6,178 bases of DNA from an uncultured Clostridia bacterium (GCA_937894185.1 CALCSA010000452.1:1-6178); one strand, 5' to 3'; shown: positions 1-5,382, counted from the first letter of the stretch. The notes: a model not told the origin generated them from the letters alone. Made by a program: numbers and translations.

Positions 1-810
1 TCTGCCTGTGTCGTGATTTCTCGGCCCCATCCTGCGCAAGGGGGATTTTTTCATCGGAGTGTCCGACCTGTTTTCGGCCTTGGTGAGAGCGTTCCGCAAG
101 GCAGAAAGCTCGGCAGGGGTCAGTTCCCGGTACTGGCCGGGAGCCAGCATCCCCAGCTTGACGGGGCCGATGGAGGTGCGGCGCAGCCGGGCAACTTCCA
201 GCCCCACCGCCTCGCACATCCGGCGCACCTGACGGTTGCGTCCCTCGAAGATGGTGAGCTGCAGCACCGAACGCTCCGGCTCACTGCTCAGGACATGGAC
301 CTTGGCGGGCAGGGTGGGGCGTCCGTCCAAGGAGACTCCGGTGGAAAGATCAATCAGCTGCTCCTCGGTCACCAAAGAGCGGACGGTGATCCGGTAGGTT
401 TTGCCCAGATGGCTGCGGGGGTGCATGATGCGGTTGGCCAGATCCCCGTCGTTGGTGAGAAGCAGCAGGCCTTCGCTCTGCATATCCAGCCGGCCCACGG
501 GGTAAACCCGCTGGGGATAGTTTGCCAGCAGGTCCATCACGCTTTTGCGGCCTTTTTCGTCGCTGGTGGTGGTGACCACTCCCCGGGGCTTGTGCAGCAT
601 GAGAACAACACTTTGGCGGTTGCGTTCAAACTCCAGGCGCTGACCATCCAGCGTGATGACATCCTGGCGGGGGTCTACCGGCTGGCCGATTTTACAGGGC
701 CGTCCATTGACGGTCACCCGTCCCTGGGCCACCGCCTCCTCGGCCTTGCGCCGGGAGAGAATGCCCTGCTCGGACAACACTTTATGAATACGGGCGGGTG
801 AGTTTGCCAT
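1..810 (-). CDS. rluB: 23S rRNA pseudouridine synthase, RluB/RsuA family (3' end cut off by window edge)
   Basis: The first 270 codons are open to the left edge with no stop, so the gene is partial. Visible domains are an N-terminal S4 RNA-binding domain (about residues 5-60, with the SRRKAEEAV and VTVNGRP stretches) and then the catalytic domain of the RsuA/RluB/RluE/RluF family. The catalytic motif is VGRLDMQSEGLLLLTNDG, with the presumed catalytic Asp at residue 109; later motifs are GKTYRITV (136-143) and FEGRNRQVRRM (188-198). Family members isomerise a uridine to pseudouridine in rRNA. For RluB this is U2605 of 23S rRNA in E. coli numbering, close to the peptidyl transferase centre; assignment to that site is by family and synteny. 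The ATG is preceded by AAAGGAAG (819-826). It is the last visible gene of the operon, 79 bases after the carboxypeptidase gene. Residues from about 245 onward form a basic, low-complexity tail beyond the usual domain end. The family is certain; RluB over RsuA is likely. Confidence 0.93.
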   Translation of the reverse strand, partial: MANSPARIHKVLSEQGILSRRKAEEAVAQGRVTVNGRPCKIGQPVDPRQDVITLDGQRLEFERNRQSVVLMLHKPRGVVTTTSDEKGRKSVMDLLANYPQRVYPVGRLDMQSEGLLLLTNDGDLANRIMHPRSHLGKTYRITVRSLVTEEQLIDLSTGVSLDGRPTLPAKVHVLSSEPERSVLQLTIFEGRNRQVRRMCEAVGLEVARLRRTSIGPVKLGMLAPGQYRELTPAELSALRNALTKAENRSDTPMKKSPLRRMGPRNHDTGR

Positions 811-818
811 ACTATAAA

Positions 819-826
819 CTTCCTTT
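819..826 (-). promoter_or_regulatory. Ribosome binding site of rluB
   Basis: On the minus strand this reads AAAGGAAG, 8 bases before the ATG at 810-808. It supports that ATG as the rluB start. The preceding 79-base gap after the carboxypeptidase stop shows no hairpin-plus-U-run terminator and no convincing sigma-A promoter, so rluB is probably co-transcribed with the genes before it. Confidence 0.7.
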
Positions 827-889
827 GTTTGGATTTCCTTGTTAGATTATGTGAAAAAATCAGTTCCATACGGCGGGGCAGGATTTTGG

Positions 890-2053
890 TCAGCCTCCCA
901 GCCCAAAGAGGCCGGCCAGACGCCCCCACAGGCCGCGTTTTTCCTGATAGGGGTGGAGCAGAGCCACATCCCGGTCGCAGGCGAGGGGAAAGGTGGTGAC
1001 CAGCTCCTCATTCAGATAAATGCGGGCTTCTCCCAGATAGTCTCCCTTGCGGACGGGAGCGTAGAGGAAAGGGGGCACCACTACATCACAGCGCAACCGT
1101 GAGCCGCTTACCGGCAGGGGGATGGAGACATCCTCCAACTGCTCCGGCTCCACCCGGGGAAAGATGCCGCCGGTGACCTGCACCTGAATGGGGGGGACAC
1201 GCTGGGCCAGATTGATCAGCTCCAGCTGGGGGAAGAAGGTGTCAAAGAGGTTGCGGTGAACCGTCCAGTCGTCGGGGCAGTTAAGGGTGACGCAAATCAG
1301 CTGGACCCCATCCCGCTGGGCAGCGGAAACAAGGCAGCGGCCCGCCTTTTTGGTAAAGCCGGTTTTGACGCCGTAGGTTCCCTCGTAGTAGTTGAGCAGC
1401 TTGTTGTGGTTGGTCAGCCAGCGGTCTGCCGGAGGATTGCCGAAGTTGGTGCGCATCCGGTACTGGGAGCAGATGCCGGCAAAGGTCTCGTTTTCCAGAG
1501 CGTACTGGGCCAGCAAAGCCATATCGTAGGCGGTGGAGTAGTGGTGCTCTCCGTCCAAACCGGAGGGAGTCTCAAAGGAGGTGTTCTTCATCCCCAGCTC
1601 CTTGGCCTTTTGGTTCATCTTTTCCACAAAGGCGGGAATGGAGCCGGAAATGCGCACGGCGGCCGCGTTGGCCGCATCATTGCCCGAATGTAGGAGCATC
1701 CCCACGGCAAGAGCCCGCAAAGAGACCTGATCCCCTTCCTGCAAGCCCATGGAGGAGCCTTCCACCCGGATGGCGGCGCTGTCCACCTCAAAGCGTTCGT
1801 CCAAATCGGGTTGCTCCAAAGTGATGAGGGTAGTCATGATTTTTGTAGTGCTGGCAATAGGGAGCCGTTCCCCCTCATTTTGGGCAAAGAGCACCCGTCC
1901 TGTCCGGGCCTCCATCACCAAAGCGGCCTTGGCCCCTACCTCCATCCCCGAAACATCGGGAACGGTCCGCACCACTGCCTGATCCTGTGCGGCCGCAACC
2001 GGCAGCGTCAGCAGGCAGACAAGGGCCAACAGACAGAATAGATGTTTTTTCAT
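890..2053 (-). CDS. D-alanyl-D-alanine carboxypeptidase, DacB/DacF type (penicillin-binding protein, peptidase S11)
   Basis: A 387-residue exported serine D,D-carboxypeptidase that removes the terminal D-Ala from peptidoglycan pentapeptides, limiting cross-linking of the wall or spore cortex. Residues 1-22 form a signal peptide (MKK, hydrophobic core, VAAA with likely cleavage before Gln23). All three active-site motifs are present: STTK (Ser68 nucleophile, Lys71), SGN (123-125) and KTG (230-232). A PBP5-type C-terminal domain follows (about 285-370). The last 16 residues (KRGLWGRLAGLFGLGG) could be a short amphipathic membrane anchor. The length matches B. subtilis DacB/DacF (about 380-390). 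The frame opens 21 bases earlier with a TTG, but that codon overlaps the ribosome binding site, so the ATG at 2053 is chosen. It lies 44 bases after ytfJ and before rluB. This neighbourhood suggests the sporulation paralogue DacB (by synteny) or DacF; the sequence alone does not decide, so no symbol is given. Confidence 0.95.
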   Translation of the reverse strand: MKKHLFCLLALVCLLTLPVAAAQDQAVVRTVPDVSGMEVGAKAALVMEARTGRVLFAQNEGERLPIASTTKIMTTLITLEQPDLDERFEVDSAAIRVEGSSMGLQEGDQVSLRALAVGMLLHSGNDAANAAAVRISGSIPAFVEKMNQKAKELGMKNTSFETPSGLDGEHHYSTAYDMALLAQYALENETFAGICSQYRMRTNFGNPPADRWLTNHNKLLNYYEGTYGVKTGFTKKAGRCLVSAAQRDGVQLICVTLNCPDDWTVHRNLFDTFFPQLELINLAQRVPPIQVQVTGGIFPRVEPEQLEDVSIPLPVSGSRLRCDVVVPPFLYAPVRKGDYLGEARIYLNEELVTTFPLACDRDVALLHPYQEKRGLWGRLAGLFGLGG

Positions 2054-2060
2054 GGTTCCA

Positions 2061-2069
2061 CACCCCTTT
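2061..2069 (-). promoter_or_regulatory. Ribosome binding site of the carboxypeptidase gene
   Basis: On the minus strand this reads AAAGGGGTG, 7 bases before the ATG at 2053-2051. It rules out the upstream TTG at 2074 as the start, since that codon overlaps or precedes the site. The same nine bases form the 3' arm of a perfect hairpin (2061-2091). Confidence 0.75.
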
Positions 2070-2091
2070 ATCAAATCATATGAAAGGGGTG
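2061..2091 (-). promoter_or_regulatory. Hairpin that would hide the carboxypeptidase ribosome binding site
   Basis: On the minus strand CACCCCTTT (2091-2083) and AAAGGGGTG (2069-2061) are perfect 9-base complements separated by a 13-base loop. The 3' arm is exactly the Shine-Dalgarno region of the following gene. No U-run follows either arm, so it is not a standard intrinsic terminator. The 5' arm begins 6 bases after the ytfJ stop codon, so a ribosome finishing ytfJ would cover and open it. This fits translational coupling, but regulation by structure is inference. Confidence 0.5.
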
Positions 2092-2097
2092 GGACAA

Positions 2098-2526
2098 TTA
2101 GACGTTTGGACCGGCCTGCTCCTTGGGGGTCTGGCCGTCCTCTTTTTCCTTGTTCTTGTCCTTATCCTTCTTCAAAAGGCCCAGAACTTTGTCGACCAGA
2201 CCGGGCACGGCGTTGACAATGCGATCTCCGGTGTTTTCCGCCGACTGAAGCTGCAAAAGCTCCACGCCGTCCTTGGTAATCACCAGAAAGGCCAAAGGTT
2301 GGATGGTGACTCCGCCTCCGGTTGCGCCGCCAAACAGCTCGGTGGTTTTGGCGGGAAGATCGCTGCCTCCCGAGGCATAGCCAAAGCTCACCTTGGAGAT
2401 GGGAAGAATCACCACGCCATTGGCAGCGGTGATAGGGTCGCCGATGATGGTGTTGACATCCACCAAAGAGCGCAGGGAATCGAGGGCGGCAGTGGTAAAT
2501 TCACCGATGGGATGCTGCTGACTCAT
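2098..2526 (-). CDS. ytfJ: Sporulation protein YtfJ / GerW family
   Basis: A 142-residue soluble protein of the YtfJ (GerW) family, which in B. subtilis is made in the forespore and is needed for normal spore germination; its biochemical activity is not known. Family signatures are the N-terminal MSQQHPIGEFTTAALDSLRS, then GDPITAANGVVILPISKVSFG (about 29-49), a glycine-rich ASGGSDLP and FGGATGGGVTIQPLAFLVI (about 65-83). A variable lysine- and glutamate-rich C-terminal tail runs from about 119 to 142. The ATG at 2526 is chosen because AAAGGTGG (2532-2539) sits 5 bases upstream and the family homology begins here; the frame could open earlier at a TTG (2586), which has no such support. The first 26 bases overlap the 3' end of the upstream DUF2953 gene, a pairing common in Clostridia and suggesting a joint role at the forespore membrane (inference). 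Confidence 0.93.
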   Translation of the reverse strand: MSQQHPIGEFTTAALDSLRSLVDVNTIIGDPITAANGVVILPISKVSFGYASGGSDLPAKTTELFGGATGGGVTIQPLAFLVITKDGVELLQLQSAENTGDRIVNAVPGLVDKVLGLLKKDKDKNKEKEDGQTPKEQAGPNV

Positions 2527-3154
2527 AGGAACCACCTTTACTGACAGATTTTTTTCTGCCCCTGCGGGCATTCCGCAGAAGGGCAAACAGAACTCCTGCC
2601 CCCGCCGTCAAAACAAACAGAGGGCGAAAGCGGATACGCAAAGATAGATGATAGGCGCTGCTTTCCCGGGTAAAATCCGGGGAAAGAGTGAGCTTGTGTT
2701 GTTTGAGGACAAAGACCCCGCCGATGACCTCCAACAGAGTTTGGAGGAGAAGAGCGGTTTTGGCATAGGCCAAAGCGGTCTGGTGGGCGTCCTCCCGGGC
2801 CACTGTGATACGCCCCCGCAGCCGGTAGAAGATGATATGCCGGCGCAACCGGTCCAGAGCCTTGCCGGAGCTTCGCACCAAATCCCGGATGTCCTCCAGT
2901 TGATGGGCAAAGCTCTTTTTCTTCTGGGGCTCCTCTTCCTTAGGCTCCTTTGCCTCGGCTTCTTGGGCTTGCCGGTCCGGTTCTTCCGTGGCGTCGGGCT
3001 TTTTTTTGAGGGGAAAGAGGCGAAAGCGCAAAAACAGGTAGTGAAGGCTGACCTGTGCCTCCCCCTGTTTGTAAGAGAGGTGCAGGCGGACGCTGGGCAG
3101 AAGGAGCAAAAACAACAGCAAGAGAATTCCGCCCACAATGGCCAATGGGATCAC
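2501..3154 (-). CDS. ytfI: DUF2953 membrane protein, YtfI-like
   Basis: A 217-residue membrane protein matching the DUF2953 (YtfI) family; no enzymatic function is known to me. A strongly hydrophobic N-terminal segment (about 2-21) is followed by a short beta-rich stretch and a highly charged linker of Lys, Glu and Gln (about 50-80). A helical middle region (LEDIRDLV..., 85-110) precedes the family-like core GRITVAREDAHQTALAYAKT (114-133). A second hydrophobic segment is near 177-194, before a basic tail. The start is GTG at 3154, fixed by a near-perfect AAAGGAGGTG 6 bases upstream. The 3' end overlaps ytfJ by 26 bases, and the two families are found side by side in many spore formers, which is the main hint of function. 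A run of eight A bases encodes Lys 50-52 (3000-3007). An internal promoter precedes the gene. Family call is likely; the symbol rests mostly on synteny. Confidence 0.85.
   Translation of the reverse strand: MIPLAIVGGILLLLFLLLLPSVRLHLSYKQGEAQVSLHYLFLRFRLFPLKKKPDATEEPDRQAQEAEAKEPKEEEPQKKKSFAHQLEDIRDLVRSSGKALDRLRRHIIFYRLRGRITVAREDAHQTALAYAKTALLLQTLLEVIGGVFVLKQHKLTLSPDFTRESSAYHLSLRIRFRPLFVLTAGAGVLFALLRNARRGRKKSVSKGGSYESAASHR
2532..2539 (-). promoter_or_regulatory. Ribosome binding site of ytfJ, inside the upstream gene
   Basis: On the minus strand this reads AAAGGTGG, 5 bases before the ATG at 2526-2524. It lies inside the last codons of the overlapping DUF2953 gene, so ribosomes translating that gene pass directly over the ytfJ start. 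Confidence 0.7.
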
Positions 3155-3159
3155 AACGC

Positions 3160-3169
3160 CACCTCCTTT
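3160..3169 (-). promoter_or_regulatory. Ribosome binding site of ytfI, deciding a GTG start
   Basis: On the minus strand this reads AAAGGAGGTG, close to the ideal anti-16S complement, 5 bases before the GTG at 3154-3152. Flanking ACGC and GCGT can pair and would present the site in a 10-base loop, so it should be accessible. Confidence 0.8.
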
Positions 3170-3174
3170 GCGTG

Positions 3175-3203
3175 CCTATACTGAAACTCTGGGGGTATGT
3201 CAA
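3175..3203 (-). promoter_or_regulatory. Candidate internal sigma-A promoter before ytfI
   Basis: On the minus strand a perfect -35 TTGACA (3203-3198) is separated by 17 bases from TATAGG (3180-3175), a 4-of-6 match to the -10 consensus. Initiation about 6-7 bases downstream would give a leader of roughly 12-15 bases carrying the ytfI ribosome binding site. It lies in the 88-base gap after scpB and would let ytfI, ytfJ, the carboxypeptidase gene and rluB be expressed apart from scpAB. Confidence 0.55.
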
Positions 3204-3242
3204 ACCGGAACGGCCATTAGGGAAGCTGCCCAGCCGGTCGAC

Positions 3243-3821
3243 CTAAAGCTCAAAGAAGTCCATCTGGCCTTCCAGCTGCTCCGGTTCCTGTGGCTCCTCC
3301 TCTTCCTCCGGGTCCTCGGGCAGGTTGGGGAGCTGCTCCAGCCCGGACAGCCCAAAGCTGCGCAAAAAGCCGGGGGAGGTGCGGTAAGAAATAGGCCGCC
3401 CCGGAATATTCAGCCGCCCGGCTTCTTCAATCAGGCCCTTTTCCACCAGGGACCGGACGATGGAAGAGCAATCCACCCCCCGCACCTGCTCCACAAAGGA
3501 ACGGGTGACCGGCTGGTTGTAGGCAATGACGGACAGCACCTCCAACGCCGCTTGGGAAAGGGGGGCGGCGCGGCGCAGCTCCAACGCGCTGCGGATGACA
3601 TCGCCGTATTCCGGCAGGGTGCACATCTGAACCGCATCGTCCAGAATTGCCAGATCAAAGGGGCTTTGGTGTTCCAGATACCGCTCGCGAATCCGGTGAA
3701 TGCAGTGCCGGACCACGTTTTCCTCCAAATCCAAAGCTTGTGCAATCCGGGAAAGTTCGATAGGCTCTCCCGCCGCAAAGATTATCGCCTCAATTTGGCG
3801 TTCACAACTGTTCCAGTTCAA
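3243..3821 (-). CDS. scpB: Segregation and condensation protein B (SMC complex subunit)
   Basis: A 192-residue ScpB. It forms a dimer that binds the kleisin ScpA and helps the SMC-ScpAB complex organise and segregate the chromosome. Two winged-helix domains are recognisable: CERQIEAIIFAAGEPIELSRIAQAL (about 6-30), and LSQAALEVLSVIAYNQPVTRSFVEQVRGVD (about 88-117) followed by SSIVRSLVEKGLIEEAGR and RPISYRTSPGFLRSFGL, all typical of the family. The C-terminal 30 residues are an acidic Glu/Pro tail. The start is TTG at 3821: an in-frame TGA lies 18 bases upstream with no ATG or GTG between, and AGGAGAG sits 10 bases before it. The gene follows scpA after a 131-base gap, longer than the other gaps here, which holds a mini-ORF and a stem that would hide this ribosome binding site. 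Confidence 0.95.
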   Translation of the reverse strand: MNWNSCERQIEAIIFAAGEPIELSRIAQALDLEENVVRHCIHRIRERYLEHQSPFDLAILDDAVQMCTLPEYGDVIRSALELRRAAPLSQAALEVLSVIAYNQPVTRSFVEQVRGVDCSSIVRSLVEKGLIEEAGRLNIPGRPISYRTSPGFLRSFGLSGLEQLPNLPEDPEEEEEPQEPEQLEGQMDFFEL

Positions 3822-3916
3822 TTCAGACGCTCTCTCCTGTCAAAAAAAGTGTATACGGGTGTTTTGCGGCGCATGAAAGCGTCTTTCACCTTGTGGTGCG
3901 ATAGGGTTGTTGCCAT
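3818..3916 (-). CDS. Possible 32-codon leader ORF between scpA and scpB
   Basis: A small open frame beginning ATGGCAACAACC and ending AATTGA. Its TGA overlaps the TTG start of scpB by two bases, the arrangement used for translational coupling. The peptide is basic (pieces: SHHKVKDAF, FFDRRERLN) and matches no family I recognise. A perfect AAGGAGG (3917-3923) directly abuts the ATG with no spacer, which is poor for initiation there; an inner ATG at 3874 has a weak AAGGTG 12 bases upstream. The frame is the same as scpA, so a low level of readthrough of the scpA TAA would also enter it. It may be a leader that opens the scpB stem, or it may be chance. Confidence 0.25.
   Translation of the reverse strand: MATTLSHHKVKDAFMRRKTPVYTFFDRRERLN
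3825..3884 (-). promoter_or_regulatory. Stem in the scpA-scpB gap overlapping the scpB ribosome binding site
   Basis: On the minus strand AGACGCTTTC (3884-3875) can pair with GAGAGCGTCT (3834-3825): ten pairs, one of them G-U, with a 40-base loop. The 3' arm takes the GAGAG of the AGGAGAG site and the bases up to 3 before the TTG start. The 5' arm can instead fold locally as TGAAAG-ACG-CTTTCA (3887-3873 region). The two folds exclude each other, which would allow a switch. Structure prediction by eye only. Confidence 0.45.
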
Positions 3917-3923
3917 CCTCCTT
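3917..3923 (-). promoter_or_regulatory. Strong Shine-Dalgarno sequence without a properly spaced start
   Basis: On the minus strand this reads AAGGAGG in the scpA-scpB gap. The only nearby start codon is the ATG immediately touching it; no ATG, GTG or TTG lies 4 to 12 bases downstream in any frame. A small hairpin GGGC-GAAAG-GCCC (3936-3924) immediately precedes it. Confidence 0.4.
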
Positions 3924-3952
3924 GGGCCTTTCGCCCGGGATGATGATGCTGA

Positions 3953-4681
3953 TTAGGTAGGGGGCTCTTCCGGTTTTTGACCGGGGGAGGTCAGCTCCAC
4001 CTGATCGCAATGCAGAGCCACCTTGCCGGATTTAATCAGCTCCAGCAGCGCCAGAAAGGTGGCGATCATGCCGCTGCGGTCTGTGTTCATGCGGTACAGC
4101 CTGTCTACCTTGACCCTGCCGTCGGTTCTAAGAGCGCGGAGCACGGTGAAGATTTTGGCGGTGACCGAGACGATGGGGCGGTTGATCAAAGACTCAAAAG
4201 CCTCCCGGGGAGGGGGCAAACGCCTTGCACCCTTTCCCATGGCGTCGGCAAGGGCGGCCAGCAGAATACCGGCGGGATGGGTCAGGGTGTAGGTAGGGTC
4301 AAATTCGATGGGTACAGGCTCCCGCACAAAAATATCTTGACCGATATACACAGAGCCAAGGGTTTTGGCCGCCTTTTTACAGATGGAGTATTCGATCAGT
4401 TGACCGGTCAGGTCCTGACGGAGCTTTTCGTGTTCCTCCTCATGGCGGGGCAGCAGGGAAACGGTTTTGATGTACACCAGCCGGCTGGCCATTTCCAAGA
4501 ACTCGCTGGCAACCTCCAGATTCTGGGTTTTCCAAGACTCAATGGTCTCCAGATACTGCTCCAGCAGGGAGGAAATGTCGATATCCAAAATATCCAGCTT
4601 GTGCTTGGAGATGAGGTGGAGAATCAAGTCCAAAGGGGCTTCGTGCTGGGCAACGGTAAAGTTAAGCGTTTCCATACTCAT
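3953..4681 (-). CDS. scpA: Segregation and condensation protein A (kleisin of the SMC complex)
   Basis: A 242-residue ScpA, the kleisin that bridges the SMC head domains and binds ScpB in the bacterial condensin. The N-terminal part has the family signature APLDLILHLISKHKLDILDI (15-34) and then LEVASEFLEMASRLVYIKT (55-73), typical of the N-terminal helical domain that contacts the SMC neck. The C-terminal winged helix that contacts the SMC cap is seen in the last 80 residues (IVSVTAKIFTVLRAL, then FLALLELIKSGKVALHCDQ). Length is normal for the family. The first ATG overlaps the TGA of the upstream protease gene in an ATGA. However, GGAAG touches this ATG and lies 6 bases before the second ATG at 4675, so translation may start at METLNF, two residues later. 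The TAA stop is followed by a 131-base gap before scpB. Confidence 0.95.
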   Translation of the reverse strand: MSMETLNFTVAQHEAPLDLILHLISKHKLDILDIDISSLLEQYLETIESWKTQNLEVASEFLEMASRLVYIKTVSLLPRHEEEHEKLRQDLTGQLIEYSICKKAAKTLGSVYIGQDIFVREPVPIEFDPTYTLTHPAGILLAALADAMGKGARRLPPPREAFESLINRPIVSVTAKIFTVLRALRTDGRVKVDRLYRMNTDRSGMIATFLALLELIKSGKVALHCDQVELTSPGQKPEEPPT

Positions 4682-5346
4682 CTTCCGGCCAACAAAAGGT
4701 CAATGGGGCGTGTTACAAAATCCAACAAGATAAGCAGCTGGTTCCTCAAAAAAGAAAGGGGCATGCTGAGCACCCCGGTCCACAGCAGGGCAAACAAGGC
4801 GAGCATAATGATTCTGTCGTAGCGGGCGATCCGGTAGTAAATCCGGTCGGGGAGGAGAGCTCCCAGCAGCTTGGAGCCGTCCAGAGGAGGAATGGGAAGC
4901 AGGTTAAAAACCGCCAGCCCCAGATTGACGATGATGACGATCTCTAAAATCGACAGCAAGAGGTAAAATCCGCTGGAGCCGGTAAAGCTCAAATAATACA
5001 GAATTTTGAGCACTGTCAGCAACACCGTGGCCATAATGATGTTGGAAACAGGCCCGGCAGCAGCAGTGATAGCCATATCCCGTTTGGGATGCTTGAAGCG
5101 GCGAGGGTCCACCGGAACCGGCTTGGCCCAACCAAAGCCCGCAAAAATCAGCAGGATGCTTCCCCAAAGATCCAGATGACGCATGGGGTTAAGGGTCAGA
5201 CGGCCCTGCCTGCGGGCGGTGTCGTCCCCCAACTTGGCCGCTACATAAGCGTGGGCAAATTCGTGAACGGGCAGACAGGCGCAAAGCACCAAAGCCCGGA
5301 CAAACCATTCAAAAAGGGTCTCGCGGCCCTGGGGCGTCATGGTCAT
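4678..5346 (-). CDS. Site-2 protease family membrane protein (M50 metalloprotease, YwhC/Rip3-like group)
   Basis: A 222-residue integral membrane zinc metalloprotease of the M50 class that cleaves within or near membrane segments. The zinc motif HEFAH (His28-Glu29-His32) lies in the first hydrophobic helix and the third ligand motif is NLLPIPPLDG (148-157, Asp156). Between them are GWAKPVPVDP (72-81) and AAAGPVSNIIMA (95-106), characteristic of this compact group without a PDZ domain. Several hydrophobic segments are visible (about 15-38, 60-72, 93-118, 127-152, 178-200). The start is ATG at 5346, with AAAGGGGGTG just upstream; the frame could extend to a TTG at 5403, but that stretch contains the -10 box of the promoter and is not coding. 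It is the first gene of the operon and its stop overlaps the scpA start. A gene of this family beside scpAB is common in Firmicutes; its substrate is unknown. Confidence 0.93.
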   Translation of the reverse strand: MTMTPQGRETLFEWFVRALVLCACLPVHEFAHAYVAAKLGDDTARRQGRLTLNPMRHLDLWGSILLIFAGFGWAKPVPVDPRRFKHPKRDMAITAAAGPVSNIIMATVLLTVLKILYYLSFTGSSGFYLLLSILEIVIIVNLGLAVFNLLPIPPLDGSKLLGALLPDRIYYRIARYDRIIMLALFALLWTGVLSMPLSFLRNQLLILLDFVTRPIDLLLAGR

Positions 5347-5350
5347 GGCG

Positions 5351-5360
5351 CACCCCCTTT
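5351..5360 (-). promoter_or_regulatory. Ribosome binding site of the M50 protease gene
   Basis: On the minus strand this reads AAAGGGGGTG, 4 bases before the ATG at 5346-5344 (6 from the AGGGGG core). It favours that ATG over the in-frame one six bases later. Confidence 0.7.
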
Positions 5361-5364
5361 TATT

Positions 5365-5376
5365 ACAATCTATTGT
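5365..5376. repeat. Short palindrome at the operon transcription start
   Basis: On the minus strand ACAAT-AG-ATTGT, two perfect 5-base arms with a 2-base centre, directly downstream of the TATAAT box and covering the predicted start point. That position is typical of a repressor operator, but five-base arms can arise by chance in AT-rich leader sequence. Confidence 0.35.
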
Positions 5377-5382
5377 TCCTAT

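Noticed and set aside
13..801. Long plus-strand open frame of 262 codons
   Set aside because: It is the antisense shadow of rluB, whose domains and catalytic motif are clear on the minus strand; its translation shows no recognisable family.
2054..2074. Upstream TTG start for the carboxypeptidase
   Set aside because: It would precede the ribosome binding site and spoil a clean signal peptide that begins MKKHLF at 2053.
2061..2091. Intrinsic terminator after ytfJ
   Set aside because: The stem is strong but no run of U follows on either strand, and its 3' arm is a ribosome binding site.
1987..2544. Plus-strand open frame of 185 codons across ytfJ and the carboxypeptidase start
   Set aside because: It runs opposite to ytfJ, crosses a gene junction and has no recognisable domain or ribosome binding site.
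3204..3242. Terminator after scpB (ACCGG ... CCGGT)
   Set aside because: Five pairs with a long loop and no U-run; GTCGAC-type symmetry here is probably chance.
3977..4822. Plus-strand open frame of 281 codons
   Set aside because: Antisense to scpA and the protease gene, both well supported; a product of GC-rich codon use.
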